Shown: positions 1 through 6,749, counted from the first letter of the stretch. The stretch is 6,775 bases of DNA from Thalassospira sp. UBA1131 (GCF_002311515.1 NZ_DCAO01000104.1:120005-126779); one strand, 5' to 3'. Translations and numbers: made by a program. The notes: generated from the letters alone by a model not told the origin.

Positions 1-335
1 CAAAAGCAATCTGGCCCATGTCGACCTGACCATTGATCAGGCCGTGCCCTGCGGGCTTATTGCCAACGAACTGATCACCAATGCGCTGAAACACGGTTTC
101 CCCGACGGCGCAAAAGGTCAGATCACGGTGTCGACCCAGATGAATGATCGAAGATGTTGTGACCTTGCGGGTATCCGATAACGGGCGGGGCATGCCTGAT
201 GACTTTACGCCGGGCACGAGTGACGGGCTTGGCCTGCAACTGATTGAACTGCTGGCCGACCAGATTGGTGGCACGCTTGATATCACGACCAATGGCGAAA
301 CCACCTTTGTCATCAACTTCAAAATAGGGAAGTGA
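1..335 (+). pseudogene. Sensor histidine kinase (HisKA_2-type), 3' end, frameshifted
   Basis: This is the C-terminal ATP-binding part of a sensor histidine kinase whose start lies outside the window. Frame 2 (from base 2 to a TAA at 179-181) encodes the N box, CGLIANELITNALKHGFP, which is typical of HisKA_2/HWE-related kinases of alphaproteobacteria. The G1 box (VSDNGRGMPDD), the G2-like GLGLQLIELLADQIGG and the closing strand lie in frame 3 and end at TGA 333-335. The two halves join between bases 144 and 178. Dropping one base, for example C149, gives STQMNDEDVVTLRVSDNG, a smooth family-like sequence. Frame 3 has a stop at 141-143, so the downstream half could only be made separately from ATG 144 (63 residues, without the N box). 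The kinase would phosphorylate the receiver of the next gene, five bases downstream. The identity is secure; whether the break is a real mutation or a sequence error cannot be told here. Confidence 0.8.
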
Positions 336-340
336 TCGGG

Positions 341-2779
341 ATGCCACATTCAGTCCATGTCATGATTGTCGAGGACGAACGTGTTATCGCCCTTCATTTG
401 CGCAAGCAGCTTGAAAAGCTGGGCTACCAGCGCACCAGCGCACATACGCGCGGCAGTGACGCCCTTGCGGCCATCAATGACGATCCGCCTGACATCATTC
501 TGATGGATATCCGTATCGAAGGCGATATTGACGGCATTGAAACGGCGGCCGGCATCCCGCCCCACCTGATGATCCCGGTCATCTATCTTTCGGCCCACTC
601 CGAAGACGCGACACTGGCGCGCGCGCAAAAAACCCGTCCCTATGGCTATCTGATCAAACCGTTTTCGGACCGTGAACTGCATGCCACGATCCAGATGGCG
701 CTGGAACGCCGCACAGCCGAACTGGCCCTGTCGGAAAGCCAGCACCGGCTGTCGCTTGCCATGACGGCGGCACAGATGAGTTGCTGGGAAATTGATGTCC
801 TGACCCGGCAAATGCACTCCACCGGGCTTGGCAATGCCGATCTTAATCAGAATGCCGAACTTGTCACCGAAAGCTGGGATGCCTTTCTTGAACGGGTCGC
901 AACAGAAGACCGCGACATGGTGCGCAAGGCGTTTGCCTATGCGGTTGCGCATGGCGATTTTTATGACGTTGTCTTTCGCAGTCTGGACACGGATCAGAAC
1001 TATCGCTGGCTGCGGGCCCGCGGCAAGTCCTTTGGCGATGATCGCAAAGGGTCACAACGCATCATCGGCATGATGCAGGACATCACCGATCAGCGCCTGA
1101 CGCAGGACAAGCTGCGCGAAGCCATGACGGTGTTTGAAACCACCCAGGACGGCATTCTTATTCTTGATCCGGACCTCAACGTTACCAACGCCAACAACGC
1201 CTATTACCGGATCACGGGCGAGACCGAAGAAAACACGCTGCAAAAGCCACCCTATTTCCTTTCTGCCAACGAACATCCCGCCGAATTCTTTCAGGAACTG
1301 TTTTCCGGGCCGGGGGCCCGCCGCCAATGGCATCGCGATCTTGATACCCACAACGCCAGTCGTGGCCCGATATCGCTGTCCCTGCAGGTTATTGCCGTCG
1401 AAAACGAAGAACACGAGCTCACCCACTATGTGATGATCGTCTCTGACCGGACCGCCATCCGGCAGGCCGAACAGGAATTGCATTACCTTGCCCAATATGA
1501 CGGATTGACCAGCCTGCCCAACCGGCTGCTGGCAACAGACCGCCTGAACCGCGCGATCGAGCGTTGCGAACCCAGCGGCATGATGGTCGCCTGCCTGTTT
1601 CTTGATATCGATGATTTCAAGACGATCAATGACACACTTGGCCATGCGGCGGGCGATCAGGTCATTCTGATTGCCGCAACCCGGATCAAGGGTATTACCG
1701 AACGCACCGACACCATATCGCGTCTGGGCGGTGATGAATTCCTGATAATTCGCGAAAACATTCCCAACGAAACAGCGGCCGCAAATCTGGCGCAAAAGAT
1801 CATTCAGGAACTGCAACGCCCGTTCTATATCCGTGGCCACGAAATGAATATCGGGGCGAGTTTGGGCATTTCACTCTATCCGGTGCATGGCCGCTCATCA
1901 CACGATCTGATCCGCCTTGCCGACACCGCGATGTATGCCGCCAAGGATCGCGGACGCAGAACCTTTGCCCTCTATGAGCCGGAAATGACGGCCAATGCCG
2001 CCCATTACATGACGCGCTCCCTTGAATTGCGCCGCGGGCTTGAAAACGAAGAACTGGTTTTGCATTACCAGCCACAGATTGATGGCAAAACCGGTGACAT
2101 GGTCGGTGTCGAAGCGTTGCTGCGCTGGAAACATCCGATCCACGGCCTTGTGGGCCCACATGAAATTATCCCGATTGCCGAGAAAAGCGGCCTCATTCTT
2201 GAAATCGGCAGCTGGGTAATCCGCGAAGCCTGCCAGCAGGCCCGTCGCTGGCAGGATGAATATGGCCAAAAACTTCGCATGGCCGTCAATGTGTCGGTCC
2301 GCCAGATGCAGCAACCCGGTTTTGCCGACAGCATCGCCCATGAGTTGGCAATTTCCGGCCTCCCGGCCGAGGATCTTGAAATCGAAGTCACCGAAAGCAT
2401 GATCCAGGACGAAATCAGCATGATCCAGACCCTGCACGATCTTAGGGAAGTGGGTGTTTCACTGGCGATTGACGATTTCGGCACCGGCTATTCATGCCTG
2501 CGGTCGATCAAAAGCCTGCCGATCAGCCGCATCAAGATCGATCGTGCCTTTGTCAGCGGAGTACCGGGCAACAGTGATGACGTGGCCCTGATCAACGCAA
2601 TGCTGGCAATGGCGGGTGCGTTGGGCCTGTCGGTCACCGCAGAAGGCGTTGAAACCAAGGCACAACATGACTTCCTGCGCGATGTGCCGGGCATCAAGCT
2701 GCAAGGGTTCCTTTTCGGAAAACCTGTCCCCGCCGAGGAAGTGTTTGCGCCGACAATCGGAAAAACCAAACGATTTTAA
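341..2779 (+). CDS. Response regulator with PAS-PAS-GGDEF-EAL domains (c-di-GMP synthesis/breakdown)
   Basis: A cytoplasmic protein of 812 residues with no membrane segment. Domains in order: receiver (about 5-124) with acidic pair E11/D12, phospho-acceptor D56 (ILMDIRIEG), S84 and K106 (YLIKPF); PAS (about 133-250); a second PAS (about 260-375); GGDEF (about 380-545) with intact GGDEF at 463-467; and EAL (about 555-805) with E591 (EALLRW), N650 (VNVSVRQ), E682 (EIEVTES), DDFGTG at 711-716, K732 and E768 (AEGVET). Both catalytic sites look complete, so it may make as well as hydrolyse cyclic di-GMP. The inhibitory RxxD site is not conserved (ERTD at 454-457). ATG 341 is chosen because AGGGA at 326-330 lies ten bases upstream; an in-frame GTG at 332 would leave no room for that site. 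The gene follows the kinase by five bases and is probably co-transcribed, so phosphorylation of D56 likely sets the output. Which activity dominates cannot be read from sequence. Confidence 0.95.
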   Translation: MPHSVHVMIVEDERVIALHLRKQLEKLGYQRTSAHTRGSDALAAINDDPPDIILMDIRIEGDIDGIETAAGIPPHLMIPVIYLSAHSEDATLARAQKTRPYGYLIKPFSDRELHATIQMALERRTAELALSESQHRLSLAMTAAQMSCWEIDVLTRQMHSTGLGNADLNQNAELVTESWDAFLERVATEDRDMVRKAFAYAVAHGDFYDVVFRSLDTDQNYRWLRARGKSFGDDRKGSQRIIGMMQDITDQRLTQDKLREAMTVFETTQDGILILDPDLNVTNANNAYYRITGETEENTLQKPPYFLSANEHPAEFFQELFSGPGARRQWHRDLDTHNASRGPISLSLQVIAVENEEHELTHYVMIVSDRTAIRQAEQELHYLAQYDGLTSLPNRLLATDRLNRAIERCEPSGMMVACLFLDIDDFKTINDTLGHAAGDQVILIAATRIKGITERTDTISRLGGDEFLIIRENIPNETAAANLAQKIIQELQRPFYIRGHEMNIGASLGISLYPVHGRSSHDLIRLADTAMYAAKDRGRRTFALYEPEMTANAAHYMTRSLELRRGLENEELVLHYQPQIDGKTGDMVGVEALLRWKHPIHGLVGPHEIIPIAEKSGLILEIGSWVIREACQQARRWQDEYGQKLRMAVNVSVRQMQQPGFADSIAHELAISGLPAEDLEIEVTESMIQDEISMIQTLHDLREVGVSLAIDDFGTGYSCLRSIKSLPISRIKIDRAFVSGVPGNSDDVALINAMLAMAGALGLSVTAEGVETKAQHDFLRDVPGIKLQGFLFGKPVPAEEVFAPTIGKTKRF

Positions 2780-2795
2780 TAACAAAAACTACATA

Positions 2796-2824
2796 TTCAG
2801 ACAGCTTCCCTTTCCAAGTATTAT
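2796..2824 (+). promoter_or_regulatory. Possible sigma-70-like promoter for the chemoreceptor gene
   Basis: TTCAGA (2796-2801) and TATTAT (2819-2824) are separated by 17 bases in an AT-rich spacer after the GGDEF-EAL gene. The -35 match is only fair. This is a suggestion based on spacing and base content; the chemoreceptor might instead be read from upstream or from another sigma factor. Confidence 0.25.
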
Positions 2825-2856
2825 ACCTTAGAGTAATCGCCTAATATGACGTGCCT

Positions 2857-2894
2857 TATTGCACTGCCAAGCCATTGACTTGGCTGGTGCATTA
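2857..2894 (+). promoter_or_regulatory. Imperfect hairpin in the leader of the chemoreceptor gene
   Basis: The core stem GCCAAG (2866-2871) pairs with CTTGGC (2879-2884) around a seven-base loop. It is extended by GCAC (2861-2864) with GTGC (2887-2890) across a small internal loop, and then by further A-T pairs out to 2857/2894. No T run follows, so it is a poor intrinsic terminator for the upstream gene. It sits 47 bases before the start codon and could be a structured 5' leader or a protein-binding dyad. The function is unknown. Confidence 0.45.
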
Positions 2895-2941
2895 CTCAAA
2901 TGCGATCTTCAAACGAAAGCATAGGTCGGAAGGATGACTGT

Positions 2942-5017
2942 ATGAACTTTTCGTCCCTGTCCCTTGGCGCGAAGCTGACTCTTTTCAGTGCAGCAACCAT
3001 CGCGCTCTGCCTGATTGCAGGTATATCTCTTCAAACCGTTCAAACAAGCCAGACCACCGAGGAACTGACCGTCGGCGAAGCACGTGGGGTGGCAAACCAT
3101 CACGCAGAGCAGGCTGGTAGTGTTCTGAATGGCGGGATGTTGGTCGCAAAAAACCTGGCCGGGGCGTTTCGTGCGATCCGCGAAAAAGGCGGCGTTGATC
3201 GCGCGGCATATAACGAAATTCTCAGTCGGACTCTGATCGACAATCCGACACTTGCCGGCGCATGGGCGGGCTTTGAAACCGATGCCCTTGATGGCAAGGA
3301 TGCCGATTACGTAAACGAGGGTGAGCCATTCGGCGACGGCAGCGGCAAATACGTCACCTATTATTACAATTTCGGTGACGGCATTACCCCCTATCACCTG
3401 ACCGGTCTCGATAATCCCGAGATCAACGAATATTACACCACCCCGCGTGACACCAATCAGCCCTATGTCACCGACGCCATCACCTATGACATTCAGGGCC
3501 GTGACGTTGTTCTGACATCCTTTGTCTATCCGGTGCAGAACCAAAACGGTGATTTTCTGGGTGTTCTGGGCGTTGATCTTGAACTCAATGCCCTGTCAGA
3601 ACGCTTTGCCGAATTGACACCGTTTGGAACCGGCACGGTCAATCTTGTCTCCGCCCAAGGCACCTGGGTTGCCCACGAAGACCCGGAAATCCGTGGCACC
3701 ACCCTTGATGGCAACAACCCGATCCATGCGGCCATCCTCAAAACCATGCAATCGGGCGATCCGATGCGCATTGATGATGATACAACCATGCACATGATTG
3801 TCCCGGTCGAGATTGCCGGATATCCCAACAAATGGGGCGTTGTGGTCAATGTGCCGCTGGCAACCGTCTTTGCCCCGGCAGACAATCTGCGCAATATCAC
3901 CCTGATCGGCGGTGTCATCCTGTTGGCGATTGTCATTGCCGTGGTTCTTTTGTCGACCAGAACCCTGGTTGCACGGCCGATGACACGGGTGACCAGTGTG
4001 ATTGATCACCTTCAGAAGGGTGAGTTTGACATTACGGTGCCCTATCTCAAACGCGATGACGAGATCGGCGCAATCGCCAAGGCGCTTGAAGCCTTTAAGG
4101 AGGCCTCCGCGCGCATGCAGATGGCCGAACGTGAAAAGCTTCAAGCCGAACAGCGCGCCAGCGACGAACGCAATCGCACACGCTTGCAAATGGCCGACGA
4201 GTTTGAAAAATCGGTCGGCTCGATCGTTGTCAATGTGTCTGACAAGGCCGGAAACATGGAACAGGTGTCCCGGCAAATGCGACGTGCTGCGGATGAAAGC
4301 TCCGAACAGGCTGTTGTTGTTGCCGCCGCCGCGGACGAGGCAAGTGCCAATGTCCAGACCGTGGCGTCTGCGACCGAGGAACTGTCCGCCTCCATTCAGG
4401 AAATCAGCTCCCAGGTGGCGAAGTCATCTGACATCTCCAACACCGCTGTAGAAGAAGCCTCAAGGGCCAACGCCATGGTCACCGGCCTGGCCGAGGCGGC
4501 CGACCGCATTGGCGAAGTGGTTAACCTGATCAATGACATTGCCGCCCAGACCAATCTTCTCGCACTGAATGCCACCATCGAGGCCGCCCGTGCGGGTGAG
4601 GCTGGCAAAGGCTTTGCCGTGGTCGCACAGGAAGTCAAAAACCTGGCCAACCAGACCGCCAAGGCGACCGAAGACATTGCTCAACAGATTGGCTCCATCC
4701 AATCCGAGACGCAAAATACGGTTGGTGCGATTGAACGGGTGACCGAAACCATTTCCAACATCAACGAAATCGCCACCGCCATTGCATCCGCGGTCGAGGA
4801 ACAAGGGGCTGCCACCGCCGAAATTTCAAGTAACGTTCAACAGGCGGCTGCTGGCACCAACGAAGTTTCGTCCTCTATCGGGATTGTTCGCAACACATCC
4901 CAGGAAACCGGTGAAGCGGCCTCGAACGTCCAGGCCGGGGCAACCCAACTGGCCGAAGAAGCCCGCAATCTTGACGCACAGGTCAAAAACTTCCTGGATC
5001 GCCTGCGCAACATCTAG
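2942..5017 (+). CDS. Methyl-accepting chemotaxis protein with dCache sensor
   Basis: A complete 691-residue transmembrane chemoreceptor that passes ligand signals to CheA/CheW and so to the flagellar motor. Membrane segment 1 is at about residues 9-31; the periplasmic double-Cache-like sensor spans about 33-315 (landmarks YYTTPRDTNQPYVTDA and GVLGVDLEL); membrane segment 2 is about 319-339; HAMP is about 340-395; and the helical signalling domain reaches to near the C-terminus. The hairpin-tip signature starts at D532 (DIAAQTNLLALNATIEAARA) and continues with GKGFAVVAQEVKNLA, which is essentially invariant in the family. There is no C-terminal CheR-tethering pentapeptide; the protein ends DRLRNI. 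ATG 2942 is preferred because AAGGA (2930-2934) lies seven bases upstream and the membrane segment follows directly; the in-frame ATG at 2900 would add 14 charged residues without a ribosome site. The ligand is unknown. It is a single-gene unit, closed by a terminator 33 bases downstream. Confidence 0.96.
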   Translation: MNFSSLSLGAKLTLFSAATIALCLIAGISLQTVQTSQTTEELTVGEARGVANHHAEQAGSVLNGGMLVAKNLAGAFRAIREKGGVDRAAYNEILSRTLIDNPTLAGAWAGFETDALDGKDADYVNEGEPFGDGSGKYVTYYYNFGDGITPYHLTGLDNPEINEYYTTPRDTNQPYVTDAITYDIQGRDVVLTSFVYPVQNQNGDFLGVLGVDLELNALSERFAELTPFGTGTVNLVSAQGTWVAHEDPEIRGTTLDGNNPIHAAILKTMQSGDPMRIDDDTTMHMIVPVEIAGYPNKWGVVVNVPLATVFAPADNLRNITLIGGVILLAIVIAVVLLSTRTLVARPMTRVTSVIDHLQKGEFDITVPYLKRDDEIGAIAKALEAFKEASARMQMAEREKLQAEQRASDERNRTRLQMADEFEKSVGSIVVNVSDKAGNMEQVSRQMRRAADESSEQAVVVAAAADEASANVQTVASATEELSASIQEISSQVAKSSDISNTAVEEASRANAMVTGLAEAADRIGEVVNLINDIAAQTNLLALNATIEAARAGEAGKGFAVVAQEVKNLANQTAKATEDIAQQIGSIQSETQNTVGAIERVTETISNINEIATAIASAVEEQGAATAEISSNVQQAAAGTNEVSSSIGIVRNTSQETGEAASNVQAGATQLAEEARNLDAQVKNFLDRLRNI

Positions 5018-5050
5018 GGCGCAGTCACACCTTTCGGCACATGACACATC

Positions 5051-5084
5051 GGACGGCACCATGATTGGTGTCGTCCTTTTGTTT
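5051..5084 (+). terminator. Rho-independent terminator of the chemoreceptor gene
   Basis: A ten-base stem, GGACGGCACC (5051-5060) with GGTGTCGTCC (5067-5076), contains one G-U pair and closes on a six-base loop. It is followed directly by TTTTGTTT (5077-5084). It lies 33 bases after the chemoreceptor stop codon and is the clearest terminator in the window. Confidence 0.93.
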
Positions 5085-5156
5085 GATCCAAACTGCATTC
5101 AGTGATTGAATTTGAACATAGTTTCACAATCCCCTTCACAAGCCGGGAATATTGAC

Positions 5157-5564
5157 ATGCTGCCGCTGCCCGTAACCATCTTTATCACCGCCGTTTTTGT
5201 TTTGATGCTGACCGTGCTCAGCCTGATGGTTTCGATCCGGCGCGCCCAGCTTAATGTGCTAAGCGGTGATGGCGATGACAACACCCTGCGCCGGCGCATT
5301 CGCGCACATGGCAATTTTGTTGAAAATGCCCCGCTTTGCATTCTGCTGATCCTTGCCATCGAGGCGATCCTGGCAACATCAACCATCATCTGGATTGTGG
5401 CTGCCATTCTGATCGCAAGCCGGATTTTACATGCCATTGGCACCCTGACCCGATCCAAACGTATCATCGCCCCGGCCATGGTCATGCAGCACATCACCCT
5501 TGCAATCTGCGGTGTCTGGCTTCTGATCCAGTCCCTTGGCAATCTGAGCGCTGCGGGCATGTGA
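5157..5564 (+). CDS. MAPEG family membrane protein
   Basis: A 135-residue integral membrane protein of the MAPEG superfamily (membrane-associated proteins in eicosanoid and glutathione metabolism). The signature RRRIRAHGNFVENAP is at residues 46-59, and SRILHAIG (88-95) matches a second conserved stretch. About four membrane helices are visible (roughly 3-26, 58-76, 78-94 and 105-128). Length and layout are normal for the bacterial members, often annotated as glutathione S-transferase-like or YecN-like, whose substrates are mostly unknown. ATG 5157 is preferred over an in-frame TTG at 5106: GGGA (5145-5148) is well placed for the ATG, while nothing resembling a ribosome site precedes the TTG, and the first helix begins right after the ATG. 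The stop overlaps the start of the next gene (TGATG), so the two are probably co-translated. A role in detoxifying peroxides or electrophiles beside ohrR is tempting but only inferred. Confidence 0.9.
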   Translation: MLPLPVTIFITAVFVLMLTVLSLMVSIRRAQLNVLSGDGDDNTLRRRIRAHGNFVENAPLCILLILAIEAILATSTIIWIVAAILIASRILHAIGTLTRSKRIIAPAMVMQHITLAICGVWLLIQSLGNLSAAGM

Positions 5565-6001
5565 TGGGGTCTGGGGATTTCGCAAGACCGGATGTTGCGG
5601 CAAAATTCAATGCCTGCCCGGCGCGTGCCCGGCGGGCATTGATGTCGATCCGCGACTGGATCCTTGAACTGGCGGGCGAAATTGACGCGGTTGGCCCGAT
5701 CACCGAAAGCCTGAAATGGGGCGAACCGGCCTGGCGGCCCCAATCCGGATCGGGCATCACCATTCGTGCCGACTGGAAAGCCAAAACACCCGATCAGGTC
5801 ATGATCTTTTTTGATTGCAAGACTGACCTGATTGACCGCACGCGCAGCCTGCTCTCGGCCGATCTGACGACCGAGGGCAATCGCGCCATTATCCTGCCGC
5901 TAGATCGCCCCCTGCCTGAACCGGCGATCAAGACCGCGCTTGGCTGGGCCCTGACCTATCATCGGGACCGGAAACAGGATCTCAAACAGCAGGCTACATA
6001 A
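5564..6001 (+). CDS. DUF1801 domain protein
   Basis: A soluble 145-residue protein of the DUF1801 (YdhG-like) family, whose biochemical role is not established. The recognisable core is a helix starting VAAKFNACPARARRALMSIRD, then ITESLKWGEPAW (46-57), SGSGITIRADW (61-71) and MIFFDCKTDL (80-89). The SLKWGxPxW and GSGxTIR stretches are typical of the family. No signal peptide or membrane segment is present. ATG 5564 overlaps the MAPEG stop codon by one base (TGATG), which suggests translation by re-initiation; only a weak GCGGG lies upstream, and a GTG at 5561 is the alternative start. The gene ends six bases from the convergent ohrR stop with no hairpin between them. Confidence 0.85.
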   Translation: MGSGDFARPDVAAKFNACPARARRALMSIRDWILELAGEIDAVGPITESLKWGEPAWRPQSGSGITIRADWKAKTPDQVMIFFDCKTDLIDRTRSLLSADLTTEGNRAIILPLDRPLPEPAIKTALGWALTYHRDRKQDLKQQAT

Positions 6002-6007
6002 CCGCGA

Positions 6008-6466
6008 TCAAATCTTCTGACCGACGGCCTCCATCTGATCGCGCATGGTCCGCAAATCACGGTTCAGGCGTTTGGCGGTCTCGATATCAAGTCCGGTGGC
6101 GTCAAGAATGCAGGGCGGGACTTCCTCTGCCTTGTCTCGCAGGGCCTTTCCAGCCTCGGTCAGGGTGACGCGCACAGATCGCTCGTCCTCCGGATCGCGC
6201 TTGCGGCTGACAAGGCCGTTGGCTTCAAGGCGTTTGAGCAACGGTGTCAGCGTACTGGATTCCAGATACAGCTTTGAGCCAATGCTCCGCACAGACTGGT
6301 TATCTTGCTGCCAAAGGGTCACCATCACCAGATATTGCGGATAGGTCAGCCCCAGATTATCCAGCAGCGGCTTATAGACCCGGTTAAAGGCATGACCGGC
6401 TGAATAGATCGAAAAGCACAGAAACTTTTCGAGCTGAAGCAGGTCATCTTTGGATGAATTGTCCAT
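6008..6466 (-). CDS. ohrR: OhrR-type organic-peroxide-sensing MarR repressor
   Basis: A 152-residue winged-helix transcription factor of the MarR family, OhrR subgroup. The N-terminal LCFSIYSAGHAFNRVYKPLL carries the reactive C17, equivalent to C15 of Bacillus and C22 of Xanthomonas OhrR, which is oxidised by organic hydroperoxides and releases the DNA. The family block LTYPQYLVMVTLW follows, with Y42 and Y45 at the positions that contact the reactive cysteine. The recognition region LYLESSTLTPLLKRLEANGLV is at 66-86 and the wing RKRDPEDERSVRVTLTEAG at 88-106. A second cysteine, C119 (VPPCIL), lies near but not exactly at the partner cysteine of two-Cys OhrR proteins. The ATG is preceded by AAAGGA at eight bases. 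The gene is divergent from the partial gene at 6750 and probably represses both it and itself through palindromes in the shared region. The assignment to OhrR rather than another MarR protein is strong from the sequence pattern. Confidence 0.93.
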   Translation of the reverse strand: MDNSSKDDLLQLEKFLCFSIYSAGHAFNRVYKPLLDNLGLTYPQYLVMVTLWQQDNQSVRSIGSKLYLESSTLTPLLKRLEANGLVSRKRDPEDERSVRVTLTEAGKALRDKAEEVPPCILDATGLDIETAKRLNRDLRTMRDQMEAVGQKI

Positions 6467-6482
6467 TGGTCTGGTCCTTTAA
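6467..6482 (-). promoter_or_regulatory. Ribosome-binding leader of ohrR
   Basis: Read on the - strand, TTAAAGGACCAGACCA immediately precedes the ATG, with AAAGGA at 6475-6480. It is almost the same as the leader of the divergent gene at the other end of the intergenic region. Confidence 0.8.
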
Positions 6483-6495
6483 TGTAGGGCAACAA

Positions 6496-6545
6496 GACAT
6501 CGCCTTGCGCAGAATTCTGCGATTTCCATACCCACCGGCGATGTC
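6496..6545 (-). promoter_or_regulatory. Nested inverted repeats in the ohrR 5' leader
   Basis: GACATCGCC (6496-6504) and GGCGATGTC (6537-6545) form a perfect nine-base inverted repeat. Between them lies the perfect 14-base palindrome CGCAGAATTCTGCG (6508-6521). In ohrR mRNA this would give an outer stem enclosing a small hairpin, ending 15 bases before the AAAGGA. No T run follows, so it is not an ordinary terminator. The function is unknown. Confidence 0.5.
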
Positions 6546-6592
6546 CGTCTTCTCGAAACATCTTGGGCCTGAAATTTTCGAAGCCAAGTAAA

Positions 6593-6612
6593 TTAAATCG
6601 CACGCGATTAAA
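6593..6612. promoter_or_regulatory. Putative OhrR operator 1 (ohrR-proximal)
   Basis: The core ATCGCACGCGAT (6597-6608) is flanked by TTAA and TAAA, giving a 20-base near-perfect AT-GC-AT palindrome like MarR/OhrR sites. On the - strand it overlaps TTTAAT (6592-6597), a possible -10 box for ohrR. A degenerate second copy, ATAACAAGCGAT (6612-6623), follows at 15-base spacing with only its right half conserved. Confidence 0.6.
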
Positions 6613-6650
6613 TAACAAGCGATTTTATTGCATGGCTGGGTTTCTCATTT

Positions 6651-6670
6651 TTATATCGTGCACGATTTAA
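6651..6670. promoter_or_regulatory. Putative OhrR operator 2
   Basis: The perfect 12-base palindrome ATCGTGCACGAT (6655-6666) is flanked by TTAT and TTAA. It has the same layout as operator 1, centred 58 bases away. TATATC at 6652-6657 could serve as a -10 box for the rightward gene, with TTGCAT (6628-6633) as a weak -35, which would place the operator across the promoter. Confidence 0.6.
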
Positions 6671-6685
6671 TTGTGTGCAATACAT
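6666..6685. promoter_or_regulatory. Putative OhrR operator 3
   Basis: The core ATTGTGTGCAAT (6670-6681) follows the same ATYG-N4-CRAT pattern. It is centred exactly 15 bases from operator 2, and its outer flank overlaps that site. Its symmetry is weaker than that of operators 1 and 2. Paired occupancy by two repressor dimers is possible. Confidence 0.45.
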
Positions 6686-6731
6686 AATTCAACAAAACGC
6701 AACGCCGCCCGTCAAACATCACGGACGGCCC

Positions 6732-6749
6732 ATTTAAAGGATCAGACCC
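6732..6749 (+). promoter_or_regulatory. Ribosome-binding leader of the divergent gene
   Basis: ATTTAAAGGATCAGACCC precedes the ATG, with AAAGGA at 6736-6741 and eight bases of spacing. It fixes the start codon at 6750 and closely mirrors the ohrR leader. Confidence 0.8.

Noticed and set aside
1052..1840. Long - strand open frame (262 residues) opposite the GGDEF-EAL gene
   Set aside because: It is antisense to a clearly coding gene, has no recognisable domain, and fits a shadow frame in GC-biased DNA.
3596..4276. - strand open frame (226 residues) opposite the chemoreceptor
   Set aside because: It is a shadow of the real gene, rich in His, Gly and Arg, with no family resemblance.
5106..5156. 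TTG start extending the MAPEG protein by 17 residues
   Set aside because: There is no ribosome site before the TTG; ATG 5157 has GGGA at good spacing and starts right at the first helix.
5336..5563. Upstream extension of the DUF1801 frame across the MAPEG gene
   Set aside because: The extension is His/Pro-rich, out-of-frame translation of the MAPEG gene; family similarity begins only after ATG 5564.
6346..6618. - strand open frame overlapping the ohrR start and the operator region
   Set aside because: It overlaps ohrR in another frame, runs through the operator, and resembles no known protein.
6709..6728. Short inverted repeat CCGTC/GACGG before the divergent gene
   Set aside because: A five-base stem with a ten-base loop is too weak to claim as a structure.
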